NCBI GenBank assembly: GCA_022510445.1
Contig: JAFLTN010000004.1
Location: forward strand, 1-47,327
Direction of reading: 5' to 3'
From: Muribaculaceae bacterium
GTDB taxonomy: Bacteria > Bacteroidota > Bacteroidia > Bacteroidales > Muribaculaceae
DNA: 47,327 bases
The notes under the pieces are model-generated. The model worked only from the letters and a program-made list of their open reading frames with translations, searched no databases and was not told where the DNA came from. Within the stretch, counting starts at the first letter, position 1. Each line of letters starts with the position of its first letter. The position numbers were made by a program, and so were the translations under genes. Below, one piece after another: positions 20,004 to 29,767 of this stretch.

Positions 20004-21587
20004 ATGACACGTAGATACGACTTTCTTGTGATTGGGGGCGGCATTGCCGGCATGAGCTTCGCCCTCAAGGCAGCTAAAAAAGGGAGGGTGGCCCTTATCT
20101 GTAAATCCACTCTTGATGAAGCCAACACTTTTTTTGCCCAGGGAGGAGTGGCAAGTGTAACAAATCTCGAGGTAGACGATTTCGATAAACATATTCACGA
20201 CACAATGGTGGCAGGTGACTGGCTTTCAGACCCTGAGGCCGTTGAGAAAGTTGTCAGGAACGCTCCGGAACAGATCAGGGAACTCATCGGATGGGGAGTA
20301 GATTTCGACAGGAAAGATGACGGCACTTTCGACCTTCACCGTGAAGGTGGACATTCCGAATTCAGAATCCTTCACCATGCCGACAACACGGGTGCCGAGA
20401 TTCAGGAAAGTCTCGTTAAGAAAATAAAGGAAAATCCGGAAATAGACATCTTTGAGAATCATTTTGCCCTTGAGATAATAACGCAGCATCACCTCGGTAA
20501 AATAGTGACCCGCAGGACTCCTGATATCACCTGCTACGGAGCCTATGTTCTTGATGAATCTTCCGGTAAAGTCGACAAATTTCTCGCAAAAGTAACAGTC
20601 ATGGCCACAGGCGGAGTAGGCGCGGTCTATACCACCACCACCAACCCGCTGATTGCAACAGGAGACGGCATCGCCATGGTTTACCGCGCAAAAGGTACCG
20701 TTAAAGACATGGAATTCATCCAGTTCCATCCCACGGCACTTTATCATCCAGGCGACCGGCCATCTTTTCTTATCACAGAAGCCATGCGCGGTTACGGGGC
20801 CGTCCTCAAAGATAATGACGGAAAGGAATTCATGCATAAATATGACCCACGACTGTCGCTGGCACCGAGAGATATCGTGGCCCGGGCCATTGACTCCGAA
20901 ATGAAACAGTCGGGCACCGATCATGTGTATCTTGACGTCACACATAAAGATCCTGAAGAGACAAAAAAACACTTCCCTAATATCTACGAGAAATGTCTTT
21001 CTCTGGGCATTGACATCACTAAAGAAATGATTCCGGTGGCTCCCGCCGCTCATTACCTATGCGGGGGCATTAAAGTAGATCTTAACGGAGAATCATCAAT
21101 AAAGAGGCTCTATGCCATAGGAGAATGTAGCTGCACCGGACTGCACGGGGGGAACCGCCTTGCCAGCAATTCTTTGATCGAAGCCGTGGTCTATGCTGAC
21201 GCTGCGGCTAAACATTCAATCGAACTGATCGACGGCTATGATTTCCGCGAAGATGTGCCCGACTGGAACGACGAGGGCACCGTGCATCCCGAAGAGATGG
21301 TTCTTATAACCCAATCAGAAAAGGAAGTGAACCAGATAATGGGATACTATGTTGGAATAGTGAGGAGTGATCTTCGTCTTGACCGGGCATGGAACCGTCT
21401 TGACATACTTTATGAAGAGACTGAAAAACTTTTTAAGGTAAGCAAACCCACACGTGCTCTGTGCGAACTCCGCAATATAATAAACGTAGCTTACCTGATA
21501 ATGCGTCAGGCTCGCGAAAGGAAAGAAAGCCGGGGTCTCCATTACACAGTTGACTATCCTCCACAGAAAAGAAATTTAGATCAATAA
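20004..21587 (+). CDS. nadB: L-aspartate oxidase
   Basis: DFLVIGGGIAGMSFALKAAKKG FAD motif, EGGHSEFRILHHADNTGAEI, MEFIQFHPTALY, GGNRLASNSLIEAVVYA. Confidence 0.95.
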   Translation: MTRRYDFLVIGGGIAGMSFALKAAKKGRVALICKSTLDEANTFFAQGGVASVTNLEVDDFDKHIHDTMVAGDWLSDPEAVEKVVRNAPEQIRELIGWGVDFDRKDDGTFDLHREGGHSEFRILHHADNTGAEIQESLVKKIKENPEIDIFENHFALEIITQHHLGKIVTRRTPDITCYGAYVLDESSGKVDKFLAKVTVMATGGVGAVYTTTTNPLIATGDGIAMVYRAKGTVKDMEFIQFHPTALYHPGDRPSFLITEAMRGYGAVLKDNDGKEFMHKYDPRLSLAPRDIVARAIDSEMKQSGTDHVYLDVTHKDPEETKKHFPNIYEKCLSLGIDITKEMIPVAPAAHYLCGGIKVDLNGESSIKRLYAIGECSCTGLHGGNRLASNSLIEAVVYADAAAKHSIELIDGYDFREDVPDWNDEGTVHPEEMVLITQSEKEVNQIMGYYVGIVRSDLRLDRAWNRLDILYEETEKLFKVSKPTRALCELRNIINVAYLIMRQARERKESRGLHYTVDYPPQKRNLDQ

Positions 21588-21596
21588 TAAAGACTG

Positions 21597-23264
21597 ATGA
21601 AGAAATTCTTTCTCGCAGCCTTGATTGCTGCTTCTCCAATCATGGTCATTGCTGAAAATCTCACACCCTCTCCAAGCCATGATGTGAGCGTCACCCGCAA
21701 TCTTGCCACATTCAACTCTATCGTAAAAGAGCTTGAACTTAATTACGTTGACACAATCAGACCTGAAGAAGCCTTCGGAGCAGCAATAGAAGCTTTTCTC
21801 TCCACAGTTGATCCTTACACTGAATATTACAGTGCCAACGACAGAAACGAGCTGACGCAAATCACAACCGGTCAATATGACTACGGAGGCATCGGAAGCT
21901 ATATATCCCAAAGAGACGGATCATCTTTTATTTCCGGTCCGATGGACGGAGCTCCGGCAGCAAAAGCCGGGTTGCGTTCAGGCGACAAAATTATACGGGT
22001 CGACACAGTAGACACCTCAAAAATGGGCTCAACGGAGGTGACAAAATTACTGAGAGGACTGGCCGGAACTCCGGTTCAGGTGACTGTGCTGCGTCCTTTT
22101 GTTCAAGATTCCATAATCACATTTGACATTGTAAGAAGCAAGCTCTCTGACCCTTCTGTTCCTTACTGGGGAGTTGTGGACGGCAATACCGGTTACATTC
22201 GTCTCACTAAATTTCTTGCCGACAGCGGAAAGGATGTTTATGAAGCCCTCAAGGCATTTAAAGAGAACCCTCAGGTGAACCAAATCGTAATCGACCTCCG
22301 CGGAAACGGAGGCGGACTTCTTGAACAGGCTGTTGACATACTCGGAAACTTCCTTCCCAAAGGCACAGAAGTTTTGAAGACAAGAGGCCGGGAGCTTTCA
22401 TTGGAAAAAACTTATAAAACCACAAAAAATCCTATTTTCCCTGATATACCTCTTGCCGTATTGATTGACGGCGGGTCAGCTTCGGCTTCTGAAATTACAG
22501 CCGGAGCTCTTCAGGATCTTGACCGTGCCGTTCTTATTGGCTCCAGAAGTTTCGGCAAAGGTCTGGTGCAATCTACCCGGCCCCTCCCATTCGACGGTCT
22601 TCTCAAGGTGACGGTAGCAAAATATTATATTCCTTCCGGGCGTTTGATCCAAGCCCTTGACTACTCACATAGAAATCCCGACGGATCTGTGGCAAGAGTG
22701 CCTGATTCACTGACAAATGTCTATCACACACTCCATGGCCGGGAAGTGCGCGACGGCGGAGGACTTAAGCCCGATGTGGAAATAGACTGGGGCAAAGTGT
22801 CTCCTTTGCTCTATAACCTTGTGGGTGATAACAAGATTTTTGACTATGCGACCAAATATGCAAATACCCATGACACGATTCCTGGTCCCTGGGAATTTAC
22901 CATCACCGACGAGATATATGCCGACTTTAAAGAAAGCATCGATCCAACGACTCTGAAATACGACAAGATCCTCGACCAGCTTCTAAAACAGCTCAGGGAA
23001 ACGGCAGAGGCCGAGGGATACATGACAGAGGAGGCTCAACAGGCAATGGATGCCCTGTCTCCCCTGCTCACCAACAACGTAAACCAGGATCTGGATAATA
23101 AACGGTCTGAGATTTCGGAATATCTTGCCGGCGAAATAGCAAGCAGATATTATTATGAAAACGGGCGCCTCATTCAGTCGCTTAAAGTTGACGAAGCCCT
23201 GAAAAAAGCGAGAGAGATTCTCTCAGACACCCAACGTCTCACTGAAATTCTCGGAAGAAAGTGA
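21597..23264 (+). CDS. S41 family C-terminal processing peptidase with PDZ domain
   Basis: Signal peptide; PDZ segment PMDGAPAAKAGLRSGDKIIRVD; IDLRGNGGGLLEQAVDI; DGGSASASEITAGALQD; GSRSFGKGLVQ. Confidence 0.93.
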   Translation: MKKFFLAALIAASPIMVIAENLTPSPSHDVSVTRNLATFNSIVKELELNYVDTIRPEEAFGAAIEAFLSTVDPYTEYYSANDRNELTQITTGQYDYGGIGSYISQRDGSSFISGPMDGAPAAKAGLRSGDKIIRVDTVDTSKMGSTEVTKLLRGLAGTPVQVTVLRPFVQDSIITFDIVRSKLSDPSVPYWGVVDGNTGYIRLTKFLADSGKDVYEALKAFKENPQVNQIVIDLRGNGGGLLEQAVDILGNFLPKGTEVLKTRGRELSLEKTYKTTKNPIFPDIPLAVLIDGGSASASEITAGALQDLDRAVLIGSRSFGKGLVQSTRPLPFDGLLKVTVAKYYIPSGRLIQALDYSHRNPDGSVARVPDSLTNVYHTLHGREVRDGGGLKPDVEIDWGKVSPLLYNLVGDNKIFDYATKYANTHDTIPGPWEFTITDEIYADFKESIDPTTLKYDKILDQLLKQLRETAEAEGYMTEEAQQAMDALSPLLTNNVNQDLDNKRSEISEYLAGEIASRYYYENGRLIQSLKVDEALKKAREILSDTQRLTEILGRK

Positions 23265-26200
23265 AACTTCAGGAAGCCGACAGAATCTTCGCTACGCCTG
23301 CAAGAATAAAGGCATTAGTAGCAGCCCTCGAAGATAAAAAAATAAGAAAGCTTTCCCTCCCGGGGTTATATGGGAGCGCGCCGGCAATGCTTATAGCATC
23401 TCTTCCCGCGCGAAAATCTCCTTATCTTGTTGTGGCCGATGATTCTGACGATGCCGGCTATATCTACCATGATCTCTGCCAGATTGCCGGAGAAAATAAC
23501 GTCGCTATTTTCCCGAGCGGATATCGACGCGACATAAAATACGGTCAGATAGACGCGCCATCACAAATCCTGCGCACCGAAACTCTTGATTCATGGAACC
23601 GTAAGGATCATCCCATCTGGGTGGTTACTTCGCCGGAGGCTCTCGCGGAAAAGGTGCCGGCACCGGATTCTCTTGCCGACAATACTATTTTTCTAAAGAC
23701 GGGGGCAACGGCCGATATGAATAAGGTAAAGATACGGCTGCGCGAACTCGGATTCAAAGAGACCGATTATGTCTATGAACCGGGACAGTTTGCCGTGAGA
23801 GGTTCAATTCTCGACGTTTATTCCTTTTCCGGAGAACTGCCCTACAGGCTTGATTTCTTCGACGACGAAATCGATTCAATAAGGATTTTTAATGTTGAGA
23901 CACAGTTGTCGGAAAGAAAGGTTGACAGTGTTTCAATAGTCCCGGCAGAACTGGTCAACAAGGATGGGAATGAAGGCATTAGCCTTCTGGAGTTTACCGG
24001 GAAAGATACACCCGTAATTGCACGATCCTTCAGTTGGCTCGAGAGTCGGGTAAAGGCCATCTCTTCAGAAACGATGTCCGCCGCTGTCTCAATCACAGGA
24101 GAAGGCGACGAGAACGCAATGCAGAAAACTGTGAATCCGGAAATCTTCTCCCAAAAGCTTTCTTTGATGAAACAGGTGGAATTCGGCAATGGTGCCGGCG
24201 ACACCTCTTATTTCAAGCCGGATGCCACTCTCTCTTTCAATACGTCTCTTCAGGCCCTCTATCATAAAAATTTCGAACTGATTTCCTCTTCTTTCATGGA
24301 ATTCATAGAGAAAGGTTATAAAATATTTATACTGAGCGACACTCCCTATCAGAGCGAACGTCTTAAAGCCATTTTCCATGACAGAGGTGACAATATCCCT
24401 TTCACGCCGGTCGACCGCACCATTCATGAGGGTTTTGCCGATCATGAATTAAAAAACTGCTTCTTCACCGATCATCAGATTTTTGATCGTTTCCATAAAT
24501 ATAACCTTAAGAGCGACAGGGCCCGCGGAGGTAAGCTGGCTCTTTCGCTAAAGGAACTCAGTCAGATTGAGACAGGCGATTATATAGTCCATGTGGATCA
24601 CGGGATAGCTCGTTTCGGAGGCCTTATCAAGACTGATATGAACGGGCGACCCCAGGAAATGCTTAAACTTTATTTCCAAAATGACGACATGGTGCTGGTG
24701 AGTATCCATGCTCTCCATAAACTTTCCAAATATCGAGGAAAAGAGGGAGTGCCTCCCAAAATAAGCAAGCTCGGATCGGGTGCCTGGGAACGCCTTAAAG
24801 ATAAAACCAAATCTAAGGTAAAGGACATAGCCCGCGACCTTATAAAGCTTTATGCCGAGAGACGACGACAGAAAGGTTTTTCATATGCTCCAGATTCTTA
24901 TCTGCAGCATGAACTTGAGGCAAGCTTCATTTATGAAGATACTCCCGACCAGATGAAAGCCATAACCGACGTGAAATCGGATATGGAATCCGACCGTCCC
25001 ATGGACAGGCTTATCTGTGGAGATGTGGGATTCGGCAAGACGGAAATAGCGATACGCGCTGCTTTTAAAGCGGCTGCCGACAGTAAGCAAACAGCTGTCC
25101 TTGTGCCCACCACCGTCCTTGCGATGCAGCATTACCATACTTTCTCTGAACGTCTTAAAGATTTGCCCGTGAGAGTTGAATTCATTTCTCGTGCCAAGAA
25201 ACCAAAAGAGGTGAAGCAGATTCTTGCCGACCTGGAGGCAGGGAAAGTCGACATCCTTATCGGCACTCATAAACTCATAGGGAAAGATGTAAAATTCAAG
25301 GATCTGGGACTTCTTATAGTAGATGAGGAACAGAAATTCGGAGTCTCTGTAAAGGAAAAACTCCGTCAGCTTAAGACAAATGTAGACACTCTCACAATGA
25401 GTGCAACACCCATACCGAGGACTCTTCAGTTCTCATTGATGGGAGCCAGGGATCTTTCAGCCTTAAACACTCCCCCCGCCAACAGGCGACCGATAGAAAC
25501 AAATGTGTCCTCTTTCGACGATGAGGTGATCAAGGAAGCCATAGAGTTTGAGATGAGCCGTAACGGACAGGTGTTCTTCATCTCAAACCGTATCGAAAAC
25601 CTGACATCAATTGAGAACACCGTAAGACGTTTGATTCCCGGAGTAAGGATTGTCACTGCCCACGGACAGATGCCACCGGAGAGAGTTGAAAAGGCTATTC
25701 TTGACTTTGCGGCTCATGATTATGATGTATTGCTTTCCACAACTATAGTGGAGAATGGTATTGATATGCCCAATGTCAACACCATCCTTATAAACAATGC
25801 CCAGAATTTCGGACTGAGCGAACTCCATCAGTTAAGGGGGCGTGTGGGCCGTAGCAATAGAAAGGCTTTCTGTTATTTGCTTGTCCCACCCGGGTCGCCC
25901 CTCACTCCTGTGGCAAGACGCCGTCTGCAGGCCATTGAAAATTTCAGCGATTTAGGTAGCGGAATCCATATTGCCATGCAGGATCTCGACATCCGTGGAG
26001 CCGGAAATCTCTTAGGAGCGGAACAAAGCGGCTTTATAGCCGATCTTGGATATGAAACTTATCAGAAAATCCTGAAAGAATCTGTAATTGAGCTCAAGAC
26101 TGAGGAATTCTCCGAAGACTTTGAAGATATTACTGAAGGGAAGGATGAGGAATTTGTGGCTGACTGTACGATTGAGAGCGATCTTGAGTTGCGGTTGCCC

Positions 26201-26620
26201 CCTGAATATGTCCCTCAGGAAAGCGAACGGATCAGCCTCTATCAGCAGCTCGACAATATGGAAAAACCGGAACAGACCGAACAGTTCCGTATGCATCTTC
26301 GGGACCGATTCGGCCCTATCCCCGAAATTTCCGAGGAACTGATAAAGGTTGTGCCGTTAAGAATGGCCGCCAGGAGACTCGGTATAGAAAGACTGGTGTT
26401 GAAAGGAGGGACAATGAGGCTCTTCTTTGTAGGCGATGACAATAAAGCCTACTATCAAAGTCCTGCATTCGGACGTGTCCTTGCATATCTGCAGGATAAT
26501 CCGCGGCGGTGTGAATTAAGGGATATAAAAGGTAAACGGTCTATAATGATCTCTGAGGTTCCCACCATAACTTCCGCCCTCGAAATCCTCGAAAAAATCG
26601 AAGACTCAAAACCGTTATAA
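23261..26620 (+). CDS. mfd: Transcription-repair coupling factor
   Basis: DYIVHVDHGIARFGGL (RNAP-interaction domain), DRLICGDVGFGKTEIAIRAAFKA, DEEQKFGVSVKEKL, LSTTIVENGIDMPNVNTILI, LRGRVGRSNRKAFCYLL. Confidence 0.97.
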   Translation: MKLQEADRIFATPARIKALVAALEDKKIRKLSLPGLYGSAPAMLIASLPARKSPYLVVADDSDDAGYIYHDLCQIAGENNVAIFPSGYRRDIKYGQIDAPSQILRTETLDSWNRKDHPIWVVTSPEALAEKVPAPDSLADNTIFLKTGATADMNKVKIRLRELGFKETDYVYEPGQFAVRGSILDVYSFSGELPYRLDFFDDEIDSIRIFNVETQLSERKVDSVSIVPAELVNKDGNEGISLLEFTGKDTPVIARSFSWLESRVKAISSETMSAAVSITGEGDENAMQKTVNPEIFSQKLSLMKQVEFGNGAGDTSYFKPDATLSFNTSLQALYHKNFELISSSFMEFIEKGYKIFILSDTPYQSERLKAIFHDRGDNIPFTPVDRTIHEGFADHELKNCFFTDHQIFDRFHKYNLKSDRARGGKLALSLKELSQIETGDYIVHVDHGIARFGGLIKTDMNGRPQEMLKLYFQNDDMVLVSIHALHKLSKYRGKEGVPPKISKLGSGAWERLKDKTKSKVKDIARDLIKLYAERRRQKGFSYAPDSYLQHELEASFIYEDTPDQMKAITDVKSDMESDRPMDRLICGDVGFGKTEIAIRAAFKAAADSKQTAVLVPTTVLAMQHYHTFSERLKDLPVRVEFISRAKKPKEVKQILADLEAGKVDILIGTHKLIGKDVKFKDLGLLIVDEEQKFGVSVKEKLRQLKTNVDTLTMSATPIPRTLQFSLMGARDLSALNTPPANRRPIETNVSSFDDEVIKEAIEFEMSRNGQVFFISNRIENLTSIENTVRRLIPGVRIVTAHGQMPPERVEKAILDFAAHDYDVLLSTTIVENGIDMPNVNTILINNAQNFGLSELHQLRGRVGRSNRKAFCYLLVPPGSPLTPVARRRLQAIENFSDLGSGIHIAMQDLDIRGAGNLLGAEQSGFIADLGYETYQKILKESVIELKTEEFSEDFEDITEGKDEEFVADCTIESDLELRLPPEYVPQESERISLYQQLDNMEKPEQTEQFRMHLRDRFGPIPEISEELIKVVPLRMAARRLGIERLVLKGGTMRLFFVGDDNKAYYQSPAFGRVLAYLQDNPRRCELRDIKGKRSIMISEVPTITSALEILEKIEDSKPL

Positions 26621-26640
26621 AGCACCAATGAGGCGCCTGA

Positions 26641-27609
26641 TCAGTAACGTCTTTGAGTAATATAGGAGGTGTATCTGTTAATAAAGTTTCGGAAAGCAGG
26701 CCATAGCATCAGAACTTTTTCAAAAAACAAAATTCCTGCTATCGACAGAATCACCCCGCAGCTCACGTCTATGATGTAATGATGGGATGAATAAACGGCT
26801 CCGAACCAGATACCTACAGAAATAAGGACCGTGACAATTTTCCAGCCCGACGGCACTCCCCGTCTGAAGGCGTAGACCATTGCAATAAATGGATAGGCTG
26901 AATGAAGCGACGGAAGGGCTGCAAAAACATTGGCGTTTCTGGCATAAAGCATATCGAAAACTCCGAGGCCTGTCATTTCGTCGAAAGCACCGAGACCAGC
27001 CACATTCCCCGGAGTGCCGGGCACTGCATCAAATCCATATAAAGCCACATACCATGGAGGAGCGGCTGGATGAATGTAGTAACAGGCAAATCCAAGAAGA
27101 TTCACGAAAAGAAAAACCAGTGCGAAATGAAGATATAATCGGGTTTTACCGCTGAAATACAGATAGAAACCGAAAAGCAACGGCACCGGCACCCAACACA
27201 GATAGAAAAAGCCGCTCAGAAAATCGAAGACCGGATGAGTGTGAAGAGCAAAATATTCATTAGGAGTGAGAACAGAAGCTCCCGATTTTATTCCGAAAAG
27301 GTTCTTCTCCAACCCGTAGATTCCATCGGTATCTATCGGATTCACCATATAGTTTGGCAGGAGGTTCATCCAATCGTAAGACACTCCGAAAGCAATAAAA
27401 GGGAGTATGGCAATCAGGAATTTTCTTGTCGGCACTGAAATGAAAAACAGGGCACAGACCAGCAACGCCATAAAGACATGCTCGATTCTGAATCCGATGA
27501 AAAGTGCTGTGACGAGAAGCCAGAGTAAAAGGGTAACGATGCAATAGAGCGCCTCCCTGACACTTGGCAATGACCTCTTCATGGGTTTACTTAAGGCAGA
27601 GGTGCTCAT
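26641..27609 (-). CDS. PAP2/AUR1-like membrane phosphotransferase, candidate inositol phosphorylceramide synthase
   Basis: ANVFAALPSLHSAYPFI and YSSHHYIIDVSCGV match PAP2 C2/C3 motifs in AUR1-like arrangement; multiple TM; context of CDP-alcohol transferase. Confidence 0.75.
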   Translation of the reverse strand: MSTSALSKPMKRSLPSVREALYCIVTLLLWLLVTALFIGFRIEHVFMALLVCALFFISVPTRKFLIAILPFIAFGVSYDWMNLLPNYMVNPIDTDGIYGLEKNLFGIKSGASVLTPNEYFALHTHPVFDFLSGFFYLCWVPVPLLFGFYLYFSGKTRLYLHFALVFLFVNLLGFACYYIHPAAPPWYVALYGFDAVPGTPGNVAGLGAFDEMTGLGVFDMLYARNANVFAALPSLHSAYPFIAMVYAFRRGVPSGWKIVTVLISVGIWFGAVYSSHHYIIDVSCGVILSIAGILFFEKVLMLWPAFRNFINRYTSYITQRRY

Positions 27610-28277
27610 TTTTTAAGTTGTAGGTAGCAGTGACGGATTCTTGCTATAGCCGTCATGTTGGCAAAGAACGCTATGAATCCCATGGCGCAGGTAAGAATCA
27701 CATCAGGATTCGACCCTCCGCACTGTCCGGTGATACCGGCTGCCAACAAGGAAAGACTTGTAACCACCACTCGTTCCGGACGCTGCATGAAACCTTTCTT
27801 ACATTCAATTCCAAGACCCTCAGCCCGCGCTCTCACATAGCTTACCATTATACTTCCGATGAGTGCAAGAAAAGTAAGGATGGCTCCCCCGACACTGCCG
27901 TTGCAAATCATGAAGAATTCCACTGCTCCGAGCGTGAAAAGTTCACAATATCGGTCGAGCACCGAATCATAAAGAGCGCCGAAGGAAGAGGTCATGTTTC
28001 CTAATCTTGCCACCTGACCGTCGAGCATATCAAAAAGGGAGAATCCAATCACAAATGCTCCCGCTAAAGTCACCAGTCTATAATCGGCGTGGCCGTCCAA
28101 CGCCCTGTCAGCCGCTATTAGCAATAACACTGCCGCAGCCACATTACCTAAAAAACCTATAGTCGTCACGATGTTTGGCGTCACATGCATCTTTATGAGT
28201 AACTTCACAAAAGGATTTATCACCATATAAATGCCGTGTTGCAACGAATTGCGAGCCTCTTTTGCCTTTTCTTTCAT
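27606..28277 (-). CDS. CDP-alcohol phosphatidyltransferase, candidate phosphatidylinositol-phosphate synthase
   Basis: DMLDGQVARLGNMTSSFGALYDSVLD fits D(x)2DG(x)2AR(x)8G(x)3D(x)3D; multiple TM. Confidence 0.85.
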   Translation of the reverse strand: MKEKAKEARNSLQHGIYMVINPFVKLLIKMHVTPNIVTTIGFLGNVAAAVLLLIAADRALDGHADYRLVTLAGAFVIGFSLFDMLDGQVARLGNMTSSFGALYDSVLDRYCELFTLGAVEFFMICNGSVGGAILTFLALIGSIMVSYVRARAEGLGIECKKGFMQRPERVVVTSLSLLAAGITGQCGGSNPDVILTCAMGFIAFFANMTAIARIRHCYLQLKK

Positions 28278-28289
28278 AAAGTCATTTTT

Positions 28290-28853
28290 CTAATTCGACT
28301 TAGTGTCGAAACTCTCTTTTCCCCTTTCTGAACTGTTCCGGGTGAAATAATTAACAAATGCTATAGCCGACTCATCAAATTTACAGTTCCTGTAGACAAA
28401 ATATCTCTGCAGTAAGAAATTCCAGGCCCAGGATACTATCAGGGAGACTCCCAGGCGCGCTGCCGCATAATAACCGTCAGGTTTGAATCCTACAGTTTCA
28501 AGCCATTCCCAATGTACAAGTATATAATACACGAACTGTGTGCCGAATGAATTAAGGAGTATGCTTCCAAGCCACACCATGGCATATTTCACCATCACTG
28601 CCTTCCAGGGGCAATCCTGGGCATGGAAGGTGAATTTGTAATTGATTATGCAATTGATTATACCTCCCGCCACAGCTCCGATGGCTGTTGAAACCCATGG
28701 GGCGAAATGTGCCAGAGAAAAAAGAACGAATCCGGTGCCTAAATCCACCCAAGAAGCTGCCTGTGATGCCCCGATAGAACGGATAAAGGTAAACACCAGC
28801 GAATTACTGTTGATTACCTTATCTCCAATCCGTTTTATTTTAGAATCTTTCAA
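28290..28853 (-). CDS. GtrA-like small membrane protein
   Basis: Four TM helices, ASWVDLGTGFVLF...GAVAGGIINCIINYKFTF...SWAWNFLLQRYFVYR. Confidence 0.75.
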   Translation of the reverse strand: MKDSKIKRIGDKVINSNSLVFTFIRSIGASQAASWVDLGTGFVLFSLAHFAPWVSTAIGAVAGGIINCIINYKFTFHAQDCPWKAVMVKYAMVWLGSILLNSFGTQFVYYILVHWEWLETVGFKPDGYYAAARLGVSLIVSWAWNFLLQRYFVYRNCKFDESAIAFVNYFTRNSSERGKESFDTKSN

Positions 28854-28856
28854 CTC

Positions 28857-29366
28857 CTAATGGATTATAATTATATTGAGAATTATCAGAAGAAAGGCAC
28901 TGTATATTCCCGAAAGGATATCATCGGCCATCATGCCATATCCTCCCGGAAGTTTCTCCAGGCTTCTTATTCCCAATGGTTTGAAAATATCGAAAAACCG
29001 GAACAATGCCAAAGAAACGAATATTTCCCACCAGTATGAAATCGGGAGCCAAGACATAGGCAACAATGATATCCATTGACCCACTGTTTCATCGGCACAT
29101 GCAATCACGGGATCCTTTCCCCAGTATCTTTCCGATATGCCGCTTGCCCAGGTTCCCGCTATGGCATAAACAACGGTTGCCGCCACGGTCACCCAGAACA
29201 CCACATCGCGCGGCGCCAGCAAGAAGAGGGGCAGCCATAGGATTATCGCAAATATCGCTCCCCACGTCCCGGGTGCCACCGGAAGGAAACCAAAGCCAAA
29301 AGAGGTGGCAAGAAGCTTCGGTATTAGTGGAAATTTTCCGTTTGTCCGGCTTTCAGCCTTTTTCAC
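28857..29366 (-). CDS. Phosphatidylglycerophosphatase A-like (PgpA family), candidate PIP phosphatase
   Basis: LPVAPGTWGA, DETVGQWI, FRFFDIFKPLGIRSLEKLPGGYGMMADDILSGIYS. Confidence 0.85.
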   Translation of the reverse strand: MKKAESRTNGKFPLIPKLLATSFGFGFLPVAPGTWGAIFAIILWLPLFLLAPRDVVFWVTVAATVVYAIAGTWASGISERYWGKDPVIACADETVGQWISLLPMSWLPISYWWEIFVSLALFRFFDIFKPLGIRSLEKLPGGYGMMADDILSGIYSAFLLIILNIIIIH

Positions 29367-29384
29367 TCCTTATTTCTCTTATTT

Positions 29385-29654
29385 TTATTCTTGTGGCAAA
29401 GAATCATTACCCTCTACAGTCACCGCGGGCAAAGTTTCTTCCTGAGCCTGATCCTGAACCGGGACTTCCATTGTCTGCTCAACAGGCGCCGGCTCCCTCT
29501 CTCTGTCTTTATAGCTCCAGTCTACAAAGAACCAGATAATTATACCAACAATCACGAGGCCTCCCAAAATATAGAGCCACCAATTGTTGTTCTTGATGGG
29601 ATGCCCGAACGGATCCTGGTTTCCGTTGTTGTTTTGATTGTTATTTTCTGCCAT
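29385..29654 (-). CDS. Small single-TM hypothetical protein
   Basis: 89 aa, Asn-rich N-terminus, TM WWLYILGGLVIVGIIIWFFVDW, acidic tail; 18 bp upstream of PgpA-like gene, own promoter match upstream. Confidence 0.65.
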   Translation of the reverse strand: MAENNNQNNNGNQDPFGHPIKNNNWWLYILGGLVIVGIIIWFFVDWSYKDREREPAPVEQTMEVPVQDQAQEETLPAVTVEGNDSLPQE

Positions 29655-29716
29655 AATTCTTAAATTTTGTTATGGTTATTTCTTTAAAATTGTTAACGAG
29701 GCTAATTTGCCAACAA

Positions 29717-29746
29717 CAAAATTACTACTTTTATTTTATAAAACAA
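29717..29746 (-). promoter_or_regulatory. Promoter TTG-N19-TAATTTTG (minus strand) for small-protein/lipid operon
   Basis: Plus strand CAAAATTA (29717-29724) and CAA (29744-29746) with 19 bp spacing. Confidence 0.5.
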
Positions 29747-29767
29747 TAATCTGTTTCAAAATATATC

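Noticed and set aside
20226-21053. 275-aa antisense ORF inside nadB
   Set aside because: Lies wholly opposite a strongly recognised nadB; Cys/His/Phe-rich translation with no family motif, typical of antisense codon bias.
29066-29539. 157-aa plus-strand ORF
   Set aside because: Antisense to PgpA-like and small TM protein genes, Pro/Ser/Arg-rich translation without motif.
29391-29663. Plus-strand 90-aa ORF opposite the small TM protein
   Set aside because: The minus-strand frame has a better start, a promoter match and operon spacing.
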